Assembly: GCA_900696685.1 (NCBI GenBank)
Contig: CAADHA010000060.1
Coordinates: 1 to 63,172 of the forward strand
Source of the DNA: an uncultured Planctomycetota bacterium
GTDB taxonomy: Bacteria; Planctomycetota; Phycisphaerae; Phycisphaerales; UBA5793
DNA: 63,172 bases
Direction of reading: 5' to 3'
Part shown: in pieces, positions 18,184-26,460 of the stretch
Layout of the letters: the number at the start of each line of letters is the position of its first letter
How positions within the stretch are numbered: position 1 is the stretch's first letter
Translations under genes and position numbers: made by a program
Notes under the pieces: model-generated
Told to the model about the DNA's origin: nothing
The model's input: only the letters and a program-made list of their open reading frames with translations
Database searches by the model: none

Positions 18184-18425
18184 ACCGCAGAGATCGCCGA
18201 GACCGCTGAGGAAGGCAATGGCCGCAAATGAGGCTCAGAAGACACAAAAGTGATGAAGCGACGAATCACACGGCGCCGCGAGCCCCGCGTGACGCGCTTG
18301 CATCTACGTCCCTTCCTTTTGCACATTTGAGCCTTCTGCGCCTTTTTGCAGCCGACTGAGTTTTCTCTTCTTTGCGTCGTTGCGACTCGGTGGTAGAGTA
18401 CCGCACTCTCCGCGATCTCTGCGGT
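18184..18425. repeat. Dispersed inverted repeat, family A copy 2
   Basis: The largest copy, filling most of the gap between pdxJ and dapA. The outer arms ACCGCAGAGATCGC and its near-exact complement pair across about 240 bp. Inside, GGCCGCAAATGAGGCTCAGA pairs with a related block ending GGCTCAAATGTGCAAAAG when reversed. Translated on the minus strand it gives the KKAQKAQMCKRKG-type peptides characteristic of this repeat. Confidence 0.8.
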
Positions 18426-18450
18426 GAAAAAGGTCCCGCCCGGAGCCACC

Positions 18451-19329
18451 ATGAACTTTGCAGGCTGCTACACCGCGATCATCACTCCCTTCGGCCGCGA
18501 CGGGCAGATCGACCTCGCCCGGCTGCGGCAGCACATCGAGTATCAGGCGGCGGGCGGCGTCGCGGGCGTCGTCCCCTGCGGCACGACCGGCGAATCGCCC
18601 ACACTCAGCGACGCCGAGTGGGAGCGCCTCGTCGCCGCGACCGTCGAGTGCGCCCGGCCGCTCGGCCTGGCCGTCATTGCCGGAACGGGCAGCAACAGCA
18701 CCCACCACGCCGTCGAACTTCAGAAGCGCGCCGCCGCGCTCGGCGCCGACGCCGGCCTGAGCGTCAACCCCTACTACAACAAGCCGGGGCAGGAAGGTCT
18801 GCGCCGGCACTTCCTCGCCGTCGCCGACGCCGCCAACCTGCCCGTCGTCCTCTACAACATTCCCGGCCGCACCGGCGTCGCGCTGGCGCCCGAGACGATC
18901 GCGAAACTGTCTGAGCATCCCAACATCGCGGCGGTCAAGGAAGCGACGGGCTCGATGGACTCCGCCAGCGCCATCGCGGCCTCGTGCGACATTACGATTC
19001 TCTCCGGCGATGACTCGATGACGCTGCCCTTCGCCAGCGTGGGCGCCCGCGGCGTCGTCAGCGTGGTCTCCAATATCCTGCCCCGGCAGGTCCAGGCGCT
19101 TTGCGACGCCTGCAACGGCGGGCAGTGGAACGAGGCCCGCGAACTGCACCTGCAACTCTTCGACATCTGCCGCGGCCTGCTCTCGCTCGAAACCAATCCG
19201 ATCCCGATCAAGACGGCAATGCGCCTGCTCGGCCGCGACACCGGCCTCCTCCGCCTGCCGATGACGGAGGGATCGGAATCGACCGTCGCCGCCGTCCGCA
19301 CACTGCTGACGCGGCTTAAGATGCTGTGA
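18451..19329 (+). CDS. dapA: 4-hydroxy-tetrahydrodipicolinate synthase
   Basis: A 292-residue TIM-barrel aldolase catalysing the first committed step of lysine and diaminopimelate synthesis from pyruvate and aspartate semialdehyde. CGTTGESPTLS holds the Thr-Thr pair that binds pyruvate, YYNKPGQEGLRRHF and VLYNIPGRTG the catalytic Tyr residues and substrate-binding Arg, and AVKEATGSMD the Schiff-base Lys. Start ATG 18451 follows GGAG. It precedes dapF, and the repeat between pdxJ and dapA may separate their expression. Confidence 0.95.
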   Translation: MNFAGCYTAIITPFGRDGQIDLARLRQHIEYQAAGGVAGVVPCGTTGESPTLSDAEWERLVAATVECARPLGLAVIAGTGSNSTHHAVELQKRAAALGADAGLSVNPYYNKPGQEGLRRHFLAVADAANLPVVLYNIPGRTGVALAPETIAKLSEHPNIAAVKEATGSMDSASAIAASCDITILSGDDSMTLPFASVGARGVVSVVSNILPRQVQALCDACNGGQWNEARELHLQLFDICRGLLSLETNPIPIKTAMRLLGRDTGLLRLPMTEGSESTVAAVRTLLTRLKML

Positions 19330-19395
19330 GAGTTTTCGGCGTCTAGCCGCGATCTGGAGGCTTTGCGGAGCGCGGTGCGGAGCGGGGAATCAGGT

Positions 19396-19431
19396 GCACC
19401 CCACGATTCGCGGAGCCTCATCGTGGGCGTG
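19396..19431. repeat. Short dispersed inverted repeat, family B copy 2
   Basis: CCCACGAT and ATCGTGGG around a 12-base centre, with GCAC and GTGC extending the stem by four more pairs. Nearly identical to the copy at 9462-9497. Located between dapA and dapF. Confidence 0.7.
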
Positions 19432-19464
19432 CAAACGCAAATGAACGTGAAGGAAGCCTCTCCC

Positions 19465-20394
19465 GTGTTGAAGTTCACGAAAATGCACGGCATCGGCAAC
19501 GACTACGTTTATCTTGACGCTGTCACGAACCCCGCCCTCGCCGCGCGCACCGACCTCCCCGAACTCGCGCGGCGCATGAGCGATCGCCACACCGGCATCG
19601 GCAGCGATGGCCTCATCGTCATCGCCCGGCCCACGAAGGCCGGCGGTCTGACCGACGCGGTGCGCATGATCATGTTCAACGCCGACGGCTCGGAAGGCGC
19701 GATGTGCGGCAACGGCATCCGCTGCGTTGCCAAGTACGCCGTCGAGCACGCCCTCGTCTCCGTCAACGCCAGACCGCTGCTTGTCGAGACGAAGTCCGGC
19801 GTCAAGCGCATCGACTACGCGATGGACAACGGGCAGGTCGTCAGCGCGACGGTGGACATGGGCGAGCCGATCCTCGATCTGCCGCACATCCCCGTCAACG
19901 TCGAGCACCTCGACGAAGTGGCCGAAGCGGGCGGCGTGCAGCGGCTGAGCATCAGGTCGCAAGGCCGCCGCACGACCGATCCGCCCCGATCGCTCGAGGG
20001 CACGATGGTCAGCATGGGCAACCCCCATGCCGTCTTCTTTCATCCCGATGTCAACGCGGTCAGCCTCGAAACCGTCGGCCCGCTCGTCGAGACGCATCCC
20101 GCCTTTCCCGATCGCGTCAACGTCCACTTCGTGCAATGCATCTCACGCACGGAGGTGCGCATGCGCACGTGGGAGCGCGGCTCGGGGATCACGCTGGCGT
20201 GCGGAACGGGGGCGGCCGCGGTGTGCGTGGCCTGCGTCCTGCGCAGCCGCACTGAGCGCAGCATCCTCGTCCACCTTCCGGGCGGCGACCTGAGAATGGA
20301 GTGGCGCCTCAGCGACCACCACGTCTACAAGACAGGCCCGGCCGTCGAAGTCTTCACAGGCGAATGGGATGATGCGCGCATGCAGTCCGCTTAA
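19465..20394 (+). CDS. dapF: Diaminopimelate epimerase
   Basis: A 309-residue two-domain epimerase interconverting LL- and meso-diaminopimelate without cofactor. The start LKFTKMHGIGNDYVYLD is typical. The two catalytic Cys lie in GAMCGNGIRC and TLACGTGAAAV. An insert-like loop (about residues 150-180, EVAEAGGVQRLSIRSQGRRT) is a little longer than usual. GTG 19465 is preferred because AAGGAAG sits about nine bases upstream and it produces the standard N-terminus; ATG 19441 would add eight residues. Confidence 0.94.
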   Translation: MLKFTKMHGIGNDYVYLDAVTNPALAARTDLPELARRMSDRHTGIGSDGLIVIARPTKAGGLTDAVRMIMFNADGSEGAMCGNGIRCVAKYAVEHALVSVNARPLLVETKSGVKRIDYAMDNGQVVSATVDMGEPILDLPHIPVNVEHLDEVAEAGGVQRLSIRSQGRRTTDPPRSLEGTMVSMGNPHAVFFHPDVNAVSLETVGPLVETHPAFPDRVNVHFVQCISRTEVRMRTWERGSGITLACGTGAAAVCVACVLRSRTERSILVHLPGGDLRMEWRLSDHHVYKTGPAVEVFTGEWDDARMQSA

Positions 20395-20436
20395 CCGCGA
20401 CCCGGAGGCTCGGCGCAAGGGAGCGCTCCGCCACGC

Positions 20437-20442
20437 TACGAT
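20437..20442 (+). promoter_or_regulatory. Leaderless-type -10 box for the M20 peptidase gene
   Basis: TACGAT followed by CCCCC and the ATG at 20448. No Shine-Dalgarno sequence. Confidence 0.45.
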
Positions 20443-20447
20443 CCCCC

Positions 20448-21653
20448 ATGCCCCTCACCGACCTTCAGCGCCGAGTCTGCGATGATCTGGCCGCGCGAGG
20501 CGATTCGATGCTGCGCGCCCTCGCCGCTCACGTCGCCATCCCGACGGGCAAGGGCTTCGAGCCGGGGCTGAATCAGTATCGCGAGATGCTCGTCGAACGG
20601 CTCTCGCATCTGACCTCGCAGATTGATCGCATCCCCGGCGCACCGCGTCCGCAGTGGATTGACATCGCGCCCCGCCCCGAGAGCGCGCCTCCGCCGATCA
20701 CGATCGTCGCGCGACATCGCGCCGGCGACTCGCTTCCCCGTCTTCTTCTTGCCGGGCACCTCGACACCGTTCACGAGCCTGACGGGCCCTTCAATTCGCT
20801 CACGATCTCCCCGGACGGCAAGACCGCGGCAGGCCCCGGCGCGGCCGACATGAAGGGCGGCATCCTCGTCGCCCTGCACGCCCTCGAATCGCTTCACCGC
20901 TGCGGGGCTGCGCTCAACTGGTCCTTCCTCCTCAACAGCGATGAAGAGACCGGCTCGTTCCACTCCGATCCCGCCCTTGTCGCCGAGGCCAGGCGGCACG
21001 ACCTGGGCCTGGCGCTCGAACCCGCCCTGCCCGGCGGAGCGCTGGCCGTCGAACGAATGGGCAGCGGGCAGTTCAGGATCGACGTCTTCGGCCGGTCAGC
21101 GCATGTCGGGCGCGACTTCGCCTCCGGCGTTTCGGCGGTGACTTGCCTCGCGAAGATCATCGCCGCGATCGGCACGTGGCCGCGACCGGAGGAGGGCGTG
21201 ATCATCAACGTCGGCCCGCTCAAGGGCGGGAGCGTGACCAACGCCGTGCCGGATCATGCCGCCTGCTGGGGGAATGTGCGCTTCGCCGATGAACGCGCCG
21301 CGGCTGAACTCGAAGCAAGGCTGCTGGCGCTGGCGACGGAGGCCGACGCCATGCCGCGCGTCCTCGTGCAGCACCGCTGGAACCGGCCCGCCAAGCCGCT
21401 GACCCCCGGCACGCAGCGCCTCGCGGACGCCGCGCGCCGCGCCGCCGAGTCGCTCGGGCAGACGCTGCCCTTCACAAAGACCGGCGGCGTGTGCGACGGC
21501 AACATCCTCCAGCACGCCGGACTGCCGACCATCGACACGCTCGGCGTGCGCGGCGGCGGACTGCACACGACAGACGAATGGATCGAGGTAGCGAGTCTCG
21601 TCGAGCGCGGCCAGTTGCTCGCGGTGCTGATGCTGCAACTGTCGGGATTGTGA
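20448..21653 (+). CDS. M20 family metallohydrolase (CPG2/DapE-like)
   Basis: A 401-residue zinc aminoacylase or deacylase. The metal and catalytic motifs are all present: LLAGHLDTVH (first zinc His and Asp), GPGAADMKGGI (bridging Asp), LLNSDEETGS (catalytic Glu-Glu), ALEPALPGG, and the late His in GGLHTTDEWI. The dimerisation lid lies at about 200-310, including SAHVGRDFASGVSAV. By sequence it is closest to glutamate carboxypeptidase-like M20 proteins, but DapE (N-succinyl-diaminopimelate desuccinylase) is the same superfamily. Its place behind dapA and dapF and before an aminotransferase and a succinyltransferase makes removal of an N-succinyl group a reasonable inference. Confidence 0.85.
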   Translation: MPLTDLQRRVCDDLAARGDSMLRALAAHVAIPTGKGFEPGLNQYREMLVERLSHLTSQIDRIPGAPRPQWIDIAPRPESAPPPITIVARHRAGDSLPRLLLAGHLDTVHEPDGPFNSLTISPDGKTAAGPGAADMKGGILVALHALESLHRCGAALNWSFLLNSDEETGSFHSDPALVAEARRHDLGLALEPALPGGALAVERMGSGQFRIDVFGRSAHVGRDFASGVSAVTCLAKIIAAIGTWPRPEEGVIINVGPLKGGSVTNAVPDHAACWGNVRFADERAAAELEARLLALATEADAMPRVLVQHRWNRPAKPLTPGTQRLADAARRAAESLGQTLPFTKTGGVCDGNILQHAGLPTIDTLGVRGGGLHTTDEWIEVASLVERGQLLAVLMLQLSGL

Positions 21654-21805
21654 TGCGGGCGAACGACGCCGGGGCACAGGCTCTGCGCCGCCCCGGATTC
21701 GCGGGGCGTCCGCGATGCGAAGATGCAAGCGTGAAGCGAGAAACGCCGATGTTTTCGGGTATCTCCCGCATCCGCCGCTTTCAGCGCTCCGCCCCTCCAT
21801 CGGGA

Positions 21806-21811
21806 TACAGT
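21806..21811 (+). promoter_or_regulatory. Leaderless-type -10 box for the aminotransferase gene
   Basis: TACAGT followed by six bases (CCTGCC) and the ATG at 21818. Confidence 0.4.
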
Positions 21812-21817
21812 CCTGCC

Positions 21818-23308
21818 ATGAATGTGAGCACCGCCACTGCCGCGCAGACCGCCGCCGCCCGCCTCCAGTCAAGCCTGATCGTGGAGCAGTCGATCGACCG
21901 CGCCATCGACGAGATGCGCAAGTCGCAGGCCGGCCTCAACACCGTCCGCCCGGCGCTCAGCGCCGAGTTGGCGGCCGCCTACCGCGACCTGCTCGCCCGC
22001 GCGAGCGAAGTGCGCGGCAAGAACAAACTCTTCTTCGATTACCACGGCTCCGGGCTGGGCAACGGGCCCTTCGTCGAGCTCGCCGACGGCTCCGTCAAGA
22101 TCGACCTCATCTGCGGCATCGGGCCGATGTTCTTCGGCCACAGCGATCCGGAACTCACGCGCATCGCCATGCGGGCGGCCATGAGCGACATCATCCTGCA
22201 GGGCAACCTCCTGATGAACGAGGACTCGACCCAGTTCTCACAACTGCTCGTCGACGAGGCGTCGCGCTGCAGCCGCCTCGCGCACGTCTTCCTCACCAAC
22301 TCGGGCTGCATGGCCAACGAGTCGGCGATGAAGATCTGCTACCAGAAGCACGCCCCGGCGTGCCGCGTCATCGCGTTTGAGAACTGCTTCGCCGGCCGCA
22401 GCGTGACCATGTCGCAGATCGGCGACAACGCGGGCAACCGAGTCGGCATCCCCCTCACCACCCTCATCGACTACCTCCCCTTCTACGACGCCGAGCGCGG
22501 CGAAGAATCGACGCGCGAGACGCTCAGCCGACTCGAAACGCTCATTGAACGCTATCCCGGCCAGCATGCGTGCTTCATCTTCGAACTCGTGCAGGGCGAA
22601 GGCGGCTTCAACCCGGCGCCGCGCGAGTATTTCGTCGCCCTCATGGAGCGGTGCCGCAAGGCTGGAATCGCTGTGTGGATCGACGAGGTGCAGACCTTCG
22701 GCCGCACGGGCGAGATGTTCGCCTTCGACCTGCTCAGGCTCGGCGAGTACGTCGATGTCTGCACCATCGGAAAACTCAGCCAGGTCTGCGCCTGCCTCTA
22801 CAGCAGGGAGTACAACCCGAAACCGGGGCTGCTCAGCGGGACGTTCATCGGCTCGACGGTCGCCATCCAGGCGGGTCTCTATATACTCACACGGCTGAGA
22901 AAAGGCAAGTATTACGGTGACAACGGCGCCATCGCCCACCACCACAAGCGCTTCGTCGCCGGCGTCGAAGACATCGCCTCGCGCCGGCCCGAATGGTTCG
23001 GCCCCATCCTCGACAAGCACGGCCGCGAGATGAAGAACCTCAGGGTTGCCGGCGGACTCGGCGGGATGATGCGCTTCACCCCCTTCGGCGGCCGCAAGGA
23101 GCCCGTCAACGCCTTCATGTACAACCTCTACGACGAGGGCGTGCTGTCGTTCTACTGCGGACACGGGCCGCACCACATCCGCTTCCTCCCGCCGCTGGGC
23201 GTGATGAAACTGGAGCACTGGGATGCGGCGTTCGAGGTCGTCGAAAGGGCCTTGGAGCGCACGGCTGAAGAGCTCGGCCGCAAAGGGGCACAAAAGGCGC
23301 AACAATGA
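21818..23308 (+). CDS. Class III aminotransferase (ornithine/lysine-type)
   Basis: A 496-residue PLP enzyme of the acetylornithine, succinylornithine and lysine-6-aminotransferase group. It has the N-terminal FDYHGSGLGNGPFVELADG, NSGCMANESAMKIC (cofactor phosphate), the Asp of AVWIDEVQTFGRTGEMF and the Schiff-base Lys in CTIGKLSQVCA, whose context resembles lysine-6-aminotransferases more than ArgD. The substrate is not certain. The last residues, GRKGAQKAQQ, come from the left arm of inverted repeat family A, so the natural C-terminus has probably been replaced or extended. ATG 21818 is the first start that gives plausible sequence. Confidence 0.88.
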   Translation: MNVSTATAAQTAAARLQSSLIVEQSIDRAIDEMRKSQAGLNTVRPALSAELAAAYRDLLARASEVRGKNKLFFDYHGSGLGNGPFVELADGSVKIDLICGIGPMFFGHSDPELTRIAMRAAMSDIILQGNLLMNEDSTQFSQLLVDEASRCSRLAHVFLTNSGCMANESAMKICYQKHAPACRVIAFENCFAGRSVTMSQIGDNAGNRVGIPLTTLIDYLPFYDAERGEESTRETLSRLETLIERYPGQHACFIFELVQGEGGFNPAPREYFVALMERCRKAGIAVWIDEVQTFGRTGEMFAFDLLRLGEYVDVCTIGKLSQVCACLYSREYNPKPGLLSGTFIGSTVAIQAGLYILTRLRKGKYYGDNGAIAHHHKRFVAGVEDIASRRPEWFGPILDKHGREMKNLRVAGGLGGMMRFTPFGGRKEPVNAFMYNLYDEGVLSFYCGHGPHHIRFLPPLGVMKLEHWDAAFEVVERALERTAEELGRKGAQKAQQ

Positions 23309-23420
23309 GGACCTCAGATCCGTTCCAAGGCATCGCGCCCAGCCTCCCGCGCTGCGACTCGATGCGTCGATGTGTCAGACTCTGATCCTGTTTTGTGACT
23401 CTTGAGCCTCTTCGCGGCCA
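23276..23420. repeat. Dispersed inverted repeat, family A copy 3
   Basis: Left arm GGCCGCAAAGGGGCACAAAA at 23276, right arm (reversed) GGCCGCGAAGAGGCTCAAGA ending near 23420, separated by about 80 bp. The left arm is translated as the last eleven residues of the aminotransferase; the right arm ends 29 bases before the astA start. Confidence 0.8.
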
Positions 23421-23448
23421 TTGCAATTCAAGACTGGATTCCCACTCC

Positions 23449-24516
23449 ATGTACGTCATCCGTCAAGCCCGGCCCGATGATGCTTCGATCCTCCTCAAAC
23501 TCGCGCGGATGGTGCATTTCATCAACCTTCCCGCCGATCCGGAGATCATCGCCGACAAGATCCGCCGCTCGATCGCGAGTTTTGAAGGCTCGATGACGGA
23601 CCTGACGCGAGCCGTGTACATGTTCGCCATGGAAGACGACACGACGGGCAACCTGCTGGGCACCTCGCAGATCATCCCGCAGATCGGCACGCCCGATGCG
23701 CCCAACACCTACTTCGAAGTCCGCAGCCGCACGATGTACGCCGATGACCTTCAGCAGGGCATGACGCACACCACGCTTAAACTCGGCTCGATCACCGATG
23801 GGCCGACGGAGGTCGGCGGGCTGATCCTCGCGCCGAGTTACCGCGGCCATCCCGCCAGACTCGGCAAGACCCTCTCGCTCATCCGCTTTCATTACATCGG
23901 CCTGCACCGCGAGCGCTTCCGCGATGAACTGCTCGCGGAGATGATGGCCCGCCTCACGCCCGAGGGGACCAACGCCTTCTGGGAGCACCTCGGCCGGCGC
24001 TTCATCAACCTGACCTACACCGAAGCCGACCGCCTCTCGACGCGCTCCAAGGCGTTCATTCTGAAACTCATGCCGCACGAGGAGATCTACGTCACCATCC
24101 TGCCCCCGGAGGCGCGGATGCTCATCGGCAAGGTCGGCAAGGACACCGAGCCGGCCAAGGCGATGCTCGAACGCATGGGCTTCGAGTACCGCGACCACAT
24201 CGACCCCTTCGACGGCGGGCCGCACCTGCACGCGAAGACCGATTCCGTCACCATTGTGCGCGACACGAAGCGCCTCAAACTCGGCGAGCCGTGCACCAGG
24301 ACCCAGGCGCAGGGCGAAGCGCTGGTGAGTTTCGAGGGTGAAGAGGGCTTCCGCGCCGTCTCGACGGGCGTGCGCCTCAGCCGCGACGGCAAGACTCTCC
24401 ATCTGCCGCGCGAAGCGATGAAGGCGATCCGCGCCCGACCGGGCGACCGCGTGGGGTTCACGCTGTTGAGCAAGGGCGCGAGCGGGAGATCGAAGCGAGC
24501 GGGCAAGCGCAGGTAG
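23449..24516 (+). CDS. Arginine N-succinyltransferase-like protein (AstA family)
   Basis: A 355-residue GNAT-fold protein of the AstA family, which transfers succinyl from succinyl-CoA to the alpha-amino group of arginine or ornithine. The family pattern is seen in YVIRQARPDDASILLKLA, EVGGLILAPSYRG, the FWEHLGRRFINLTYTEAD stretch, AFILKLMPHEEIYVTILPP and HIDPFDGGPHLHAKTD. The last 20 residues are basic. In the AST pathway AstA and AstC open arginine degradation; an aminotransferase and a deacylase lie just upstream, but AstB, AstD and AstE are not in the window. The start follows repeat copy 3 directly with no clear Shine-Dalgarno sequence. Confidence 0.85.
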   Translation: MYVIRQARPDDASILLKLARMVHFINLPADPEIIADKIRRSIASFEGSMTDLTRAVYMFAMEDDTTGNLLGTSQIIPQIGTPDAPNTYFEVRSRTMYADDLQQGMTHTTLKLGSITDGPTEVGGLILAPSYRGHPARLGKTLSLIRFHYIGLHRERFRDELLAEMMARLTPEGTNAFWEHLGRRFINLTYTEADRLSTRSKAFILKLMPHEEIYVTILPPEARMLIGKVGKDTEPAKAMLERMGFEYRDHIDPFDGGPHLHAKTDSVTIVRDTKRLKLGEPCTRTQAQGEALVSFEGEEGFRAVSTGVRLSRDGKTLHLPREAMKAIRARPGDRVGFTLLSKGASGRSKRAGKRR

Positions 24517-24601
24517 TGCAACAATCCGAGAGCCGTCTGCGGAAGCCGTCGGTTGCTCGCGCATTGATGTGCGTCGCGATGATCGCGCCGTACAGCGCAC
24601 A

Positions 24602-24627
24602 AGCCCCCGCGGCTTGCGCCGCGGGCT
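24602..24627. terminator. Hairpin between convergent astA and ccsA
   Basis: AGCCCCCGCGGC, loop TTGC, GCCGCGGGCT: an 11-bp GC stem with one bulged C. No T tract follows on either strand, so it could be a bidirectional terminator or a stabilising 3' hairpin. Confidence 0.5.
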
Positions 24628-24669
24628 GGTCGGGTGACTGGCGTGGACTGGCGTGCCTCGGCTGCTCGA

Positions 24670-26460
24670 TCACGCGTATGCATGCAGCCCCGGCAACAGC
24701 AGGTTCACGCCGAAGTAGGTCCACAACATGATGAAGAAGCCGACGATGCTCAGCCAGGCCGTCGTCAGGCCGCGGTTGGGCGCGGCGAAGCGGACGTGGA
24801 TGACGACGAGGTAGACGATCCAGGTGATGAGCGCCCAGGTTTCCTTGGGATCGAAGGCCCACCAGCGGCCCCAACTGTGATCCGCCCACCACGCGCCGAG
24901 AAGAATTCCCACGCCGAGAATCCAGAACGCCAGTTGCAGGATGACCATCTGGGCGTGATCAAGGTCGCAGAGCAGTCGCTGGCGGCCGACGTTGACGCCT
25001 GGCTCGACGTCGCCGCCGACCGTAACCGTGCCCACGCCCGCAGCGGCAAGTTGCACGGTGGCCGCACTGCGCCCGGCGAAGTAATGGACCAGCAGATAGA
25101 CGATGCTGACGATGAATCCCAGCGCGATCAGGCCGTAACTGAACAGGACGATGTTCACGTGGTAGAAGAGGATGTAACTCGTGTTGAGTATCGCCGCCTC
25201 GCGGCCGATCTCAGCGCCGGGAATGCCCTTGAGCGTCGCCGCCATGAGCGCGAGGAAGCCGACCCCCGCCGCCGCCACGCCGAAAATCGGCTGCCGGCGC
25301 GCAAACATCAGAATCGTCGCGAAGAGGCATGACCCCAGGCTCAGGCCCCACATCGATTCAAACTGATTCTGGATCGGAATGCGCTCCGCGAGCAGCCAGC
25401 GGATGGCAAAGCCGAGCACATGCACCGTCAGGCCGAGCAGTAGCATCCCGACGCCGAGTCGGTGCAGGCTCAGTCGTCCCGTGCCGAAGGCGATGAGCAG
25501 GGCGACGAGTGCGAGAAAGTAAAACGTGTAGCCGAAGATGAAGTTGTTGCCGCCGTTGTAGACGATCTCGAGTTGCGATCGCCAGGCCGGAGGATAATGC
25601 CCGGCGTTCATGGTGGGCAGAGTGGAGGCGATTTCACTCACGAGCGTGTTGACGGCTTTGGCGTCCCGCTGGCGCCACGCGTCGCCGAGGCGGGCGAACT
25701 GCTCATGGAGTGTGGGGTCGAGAGAGACGTGCATCCAGTCGCCTCCTTCGACGGCGGGCGCAATGAGCAGCAGCGACGCATGCAGGTCGCGGAAGCGATT
25801 GAACGACTGGAGCATCTGCGACCGGCCGCGCTCGAACGTGAGGTCCGCCATGTAGACCCCGTTGATGAGGGCGATCTGATGCAGCAGGATCTCCGGCGAG
25901 AGGCGCGTCGCCATCATCCACCGCTCCTGCTCGGCGCTGTCGCCGGGGAACTCGGCTTCGACCAGCCCGCGGCGCATCGGCAGGTATTCGACGCTGATGA
26001 CGGGCTTGTCGAAGTAGTAATCCTTGTCGGCCATGAGGTCGAAGAAGGTGAAGAGCGGGTCGTAACTCAACTTCTTTAGCGGCCCGCCGCTCGTCGCGCG
26101 GACGAAGTCCTGGTAGTTTCCCCGCCCGGTAATGCGGCGAATCGAGTCGCGCGCCAGCGTGTCGAGCACGGCGGGGCGGCTGTTGTGCATCACGGCGAGG
26201 CGAGCCAGCGGCGAGAGGTCCACCTGCCTGGAAAAACCGTGCTTCTCGACGGGCGTGGTCTCGATCCGGACCCGCTGCCGGTTGTCGAGGGGGTTGGTTA
26301 TCTCGCCGTGAAAGGCCTCGGTGGGATGAGCGTTGCCGGCGGGCCCGCGCGCCGGCGGAGCGGACTCAGCCGGCTGCGCGAGCACCGGCATCGCGGCGAA
26401 GGCGCCGAGGAGAGTCAGCGCCGAAACAAACTGAAAGACAAAGTGCTTCGAAGAGATCAT
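24670..26460 (-). CDS. ccsA: Cytochrome c biogenesis protein CcsA with long extracytoplasmic N-terminus
   Basis: A 596-residue protein of system II cytochrome c maturation, which with ResB/Ccs1 exports haem and attaches it to apocytochromes. An N-terminal signal-like segment (about 8-28) is followed by about 280 extracytoplasmic residues, then a CcsA domain with about eight membrane spans. The haem-handling WWD motif is DHSWGRWWAFDPKETWALI, and conserved His residues occur in LSLHRLGVG, FYHVNIV and VIHVRF. The N-terminal part is unusual, as CcsA is often only about 300 residues. Its ATG overlaps the resB stop (ATGA). Confidence 0.9.
   Translation of the reverse strand: MISSKHFVFQFVSALTLLGAFAAMPVLAQPAESAPPARGPAGNAHPTEAFHGEITNPLDNRQRVRIETTPVEKHGFSRQVDLSPLARLAVMHNSRPAVLDTLARDSIRRITGRGNYQDFVRATSGGPLKKLSYDPLFTFFDLMADKDYYFDKPVISVEYLPMRRGLVEAEFPGDSAEQERWMMATRLSPEILLHQIALINGVYMADLTFERGRSQMLQSFNRFRDLHASLLLIAPAVEGGDWMHVSLDPTLHEQFARLGDAWRQRDAKAVNTLVSEIASTLPTMNAGHYPPAWRSQLEIVYNGGNNFIFGYTFYFLALVALLIAFGTGRLSLHRLGVGMLLLGLTVHVLGFAIRWLLAERIPIQNQFESMWGLSLGSCLFATILMFARRQPIFGVAAAGVGFLALMAATLKGIPGAEIGREAAILNTSYILFYHVNIVLFSYGLIALGFIVSIVYLLVHYFAGRSAATVQLAAAGVGTVTVGGDVEPGVNVGRQRLLCDLDHAQMVILQLAFWILGVGILLGAWWADHSWGRWWAFDPKETWALITWIVYLVVIHVRFAAPNRGLTTAWLSIVGFFIMLWTYFGVNLLLPGLHAYA

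Noticed and set aside
18176-18450. Lysine riboswitch upstream of dapA
   Set aside because: The whole gap is occupied by inverted repeat family A copy 2; no lysine-riboswitch core was visible.
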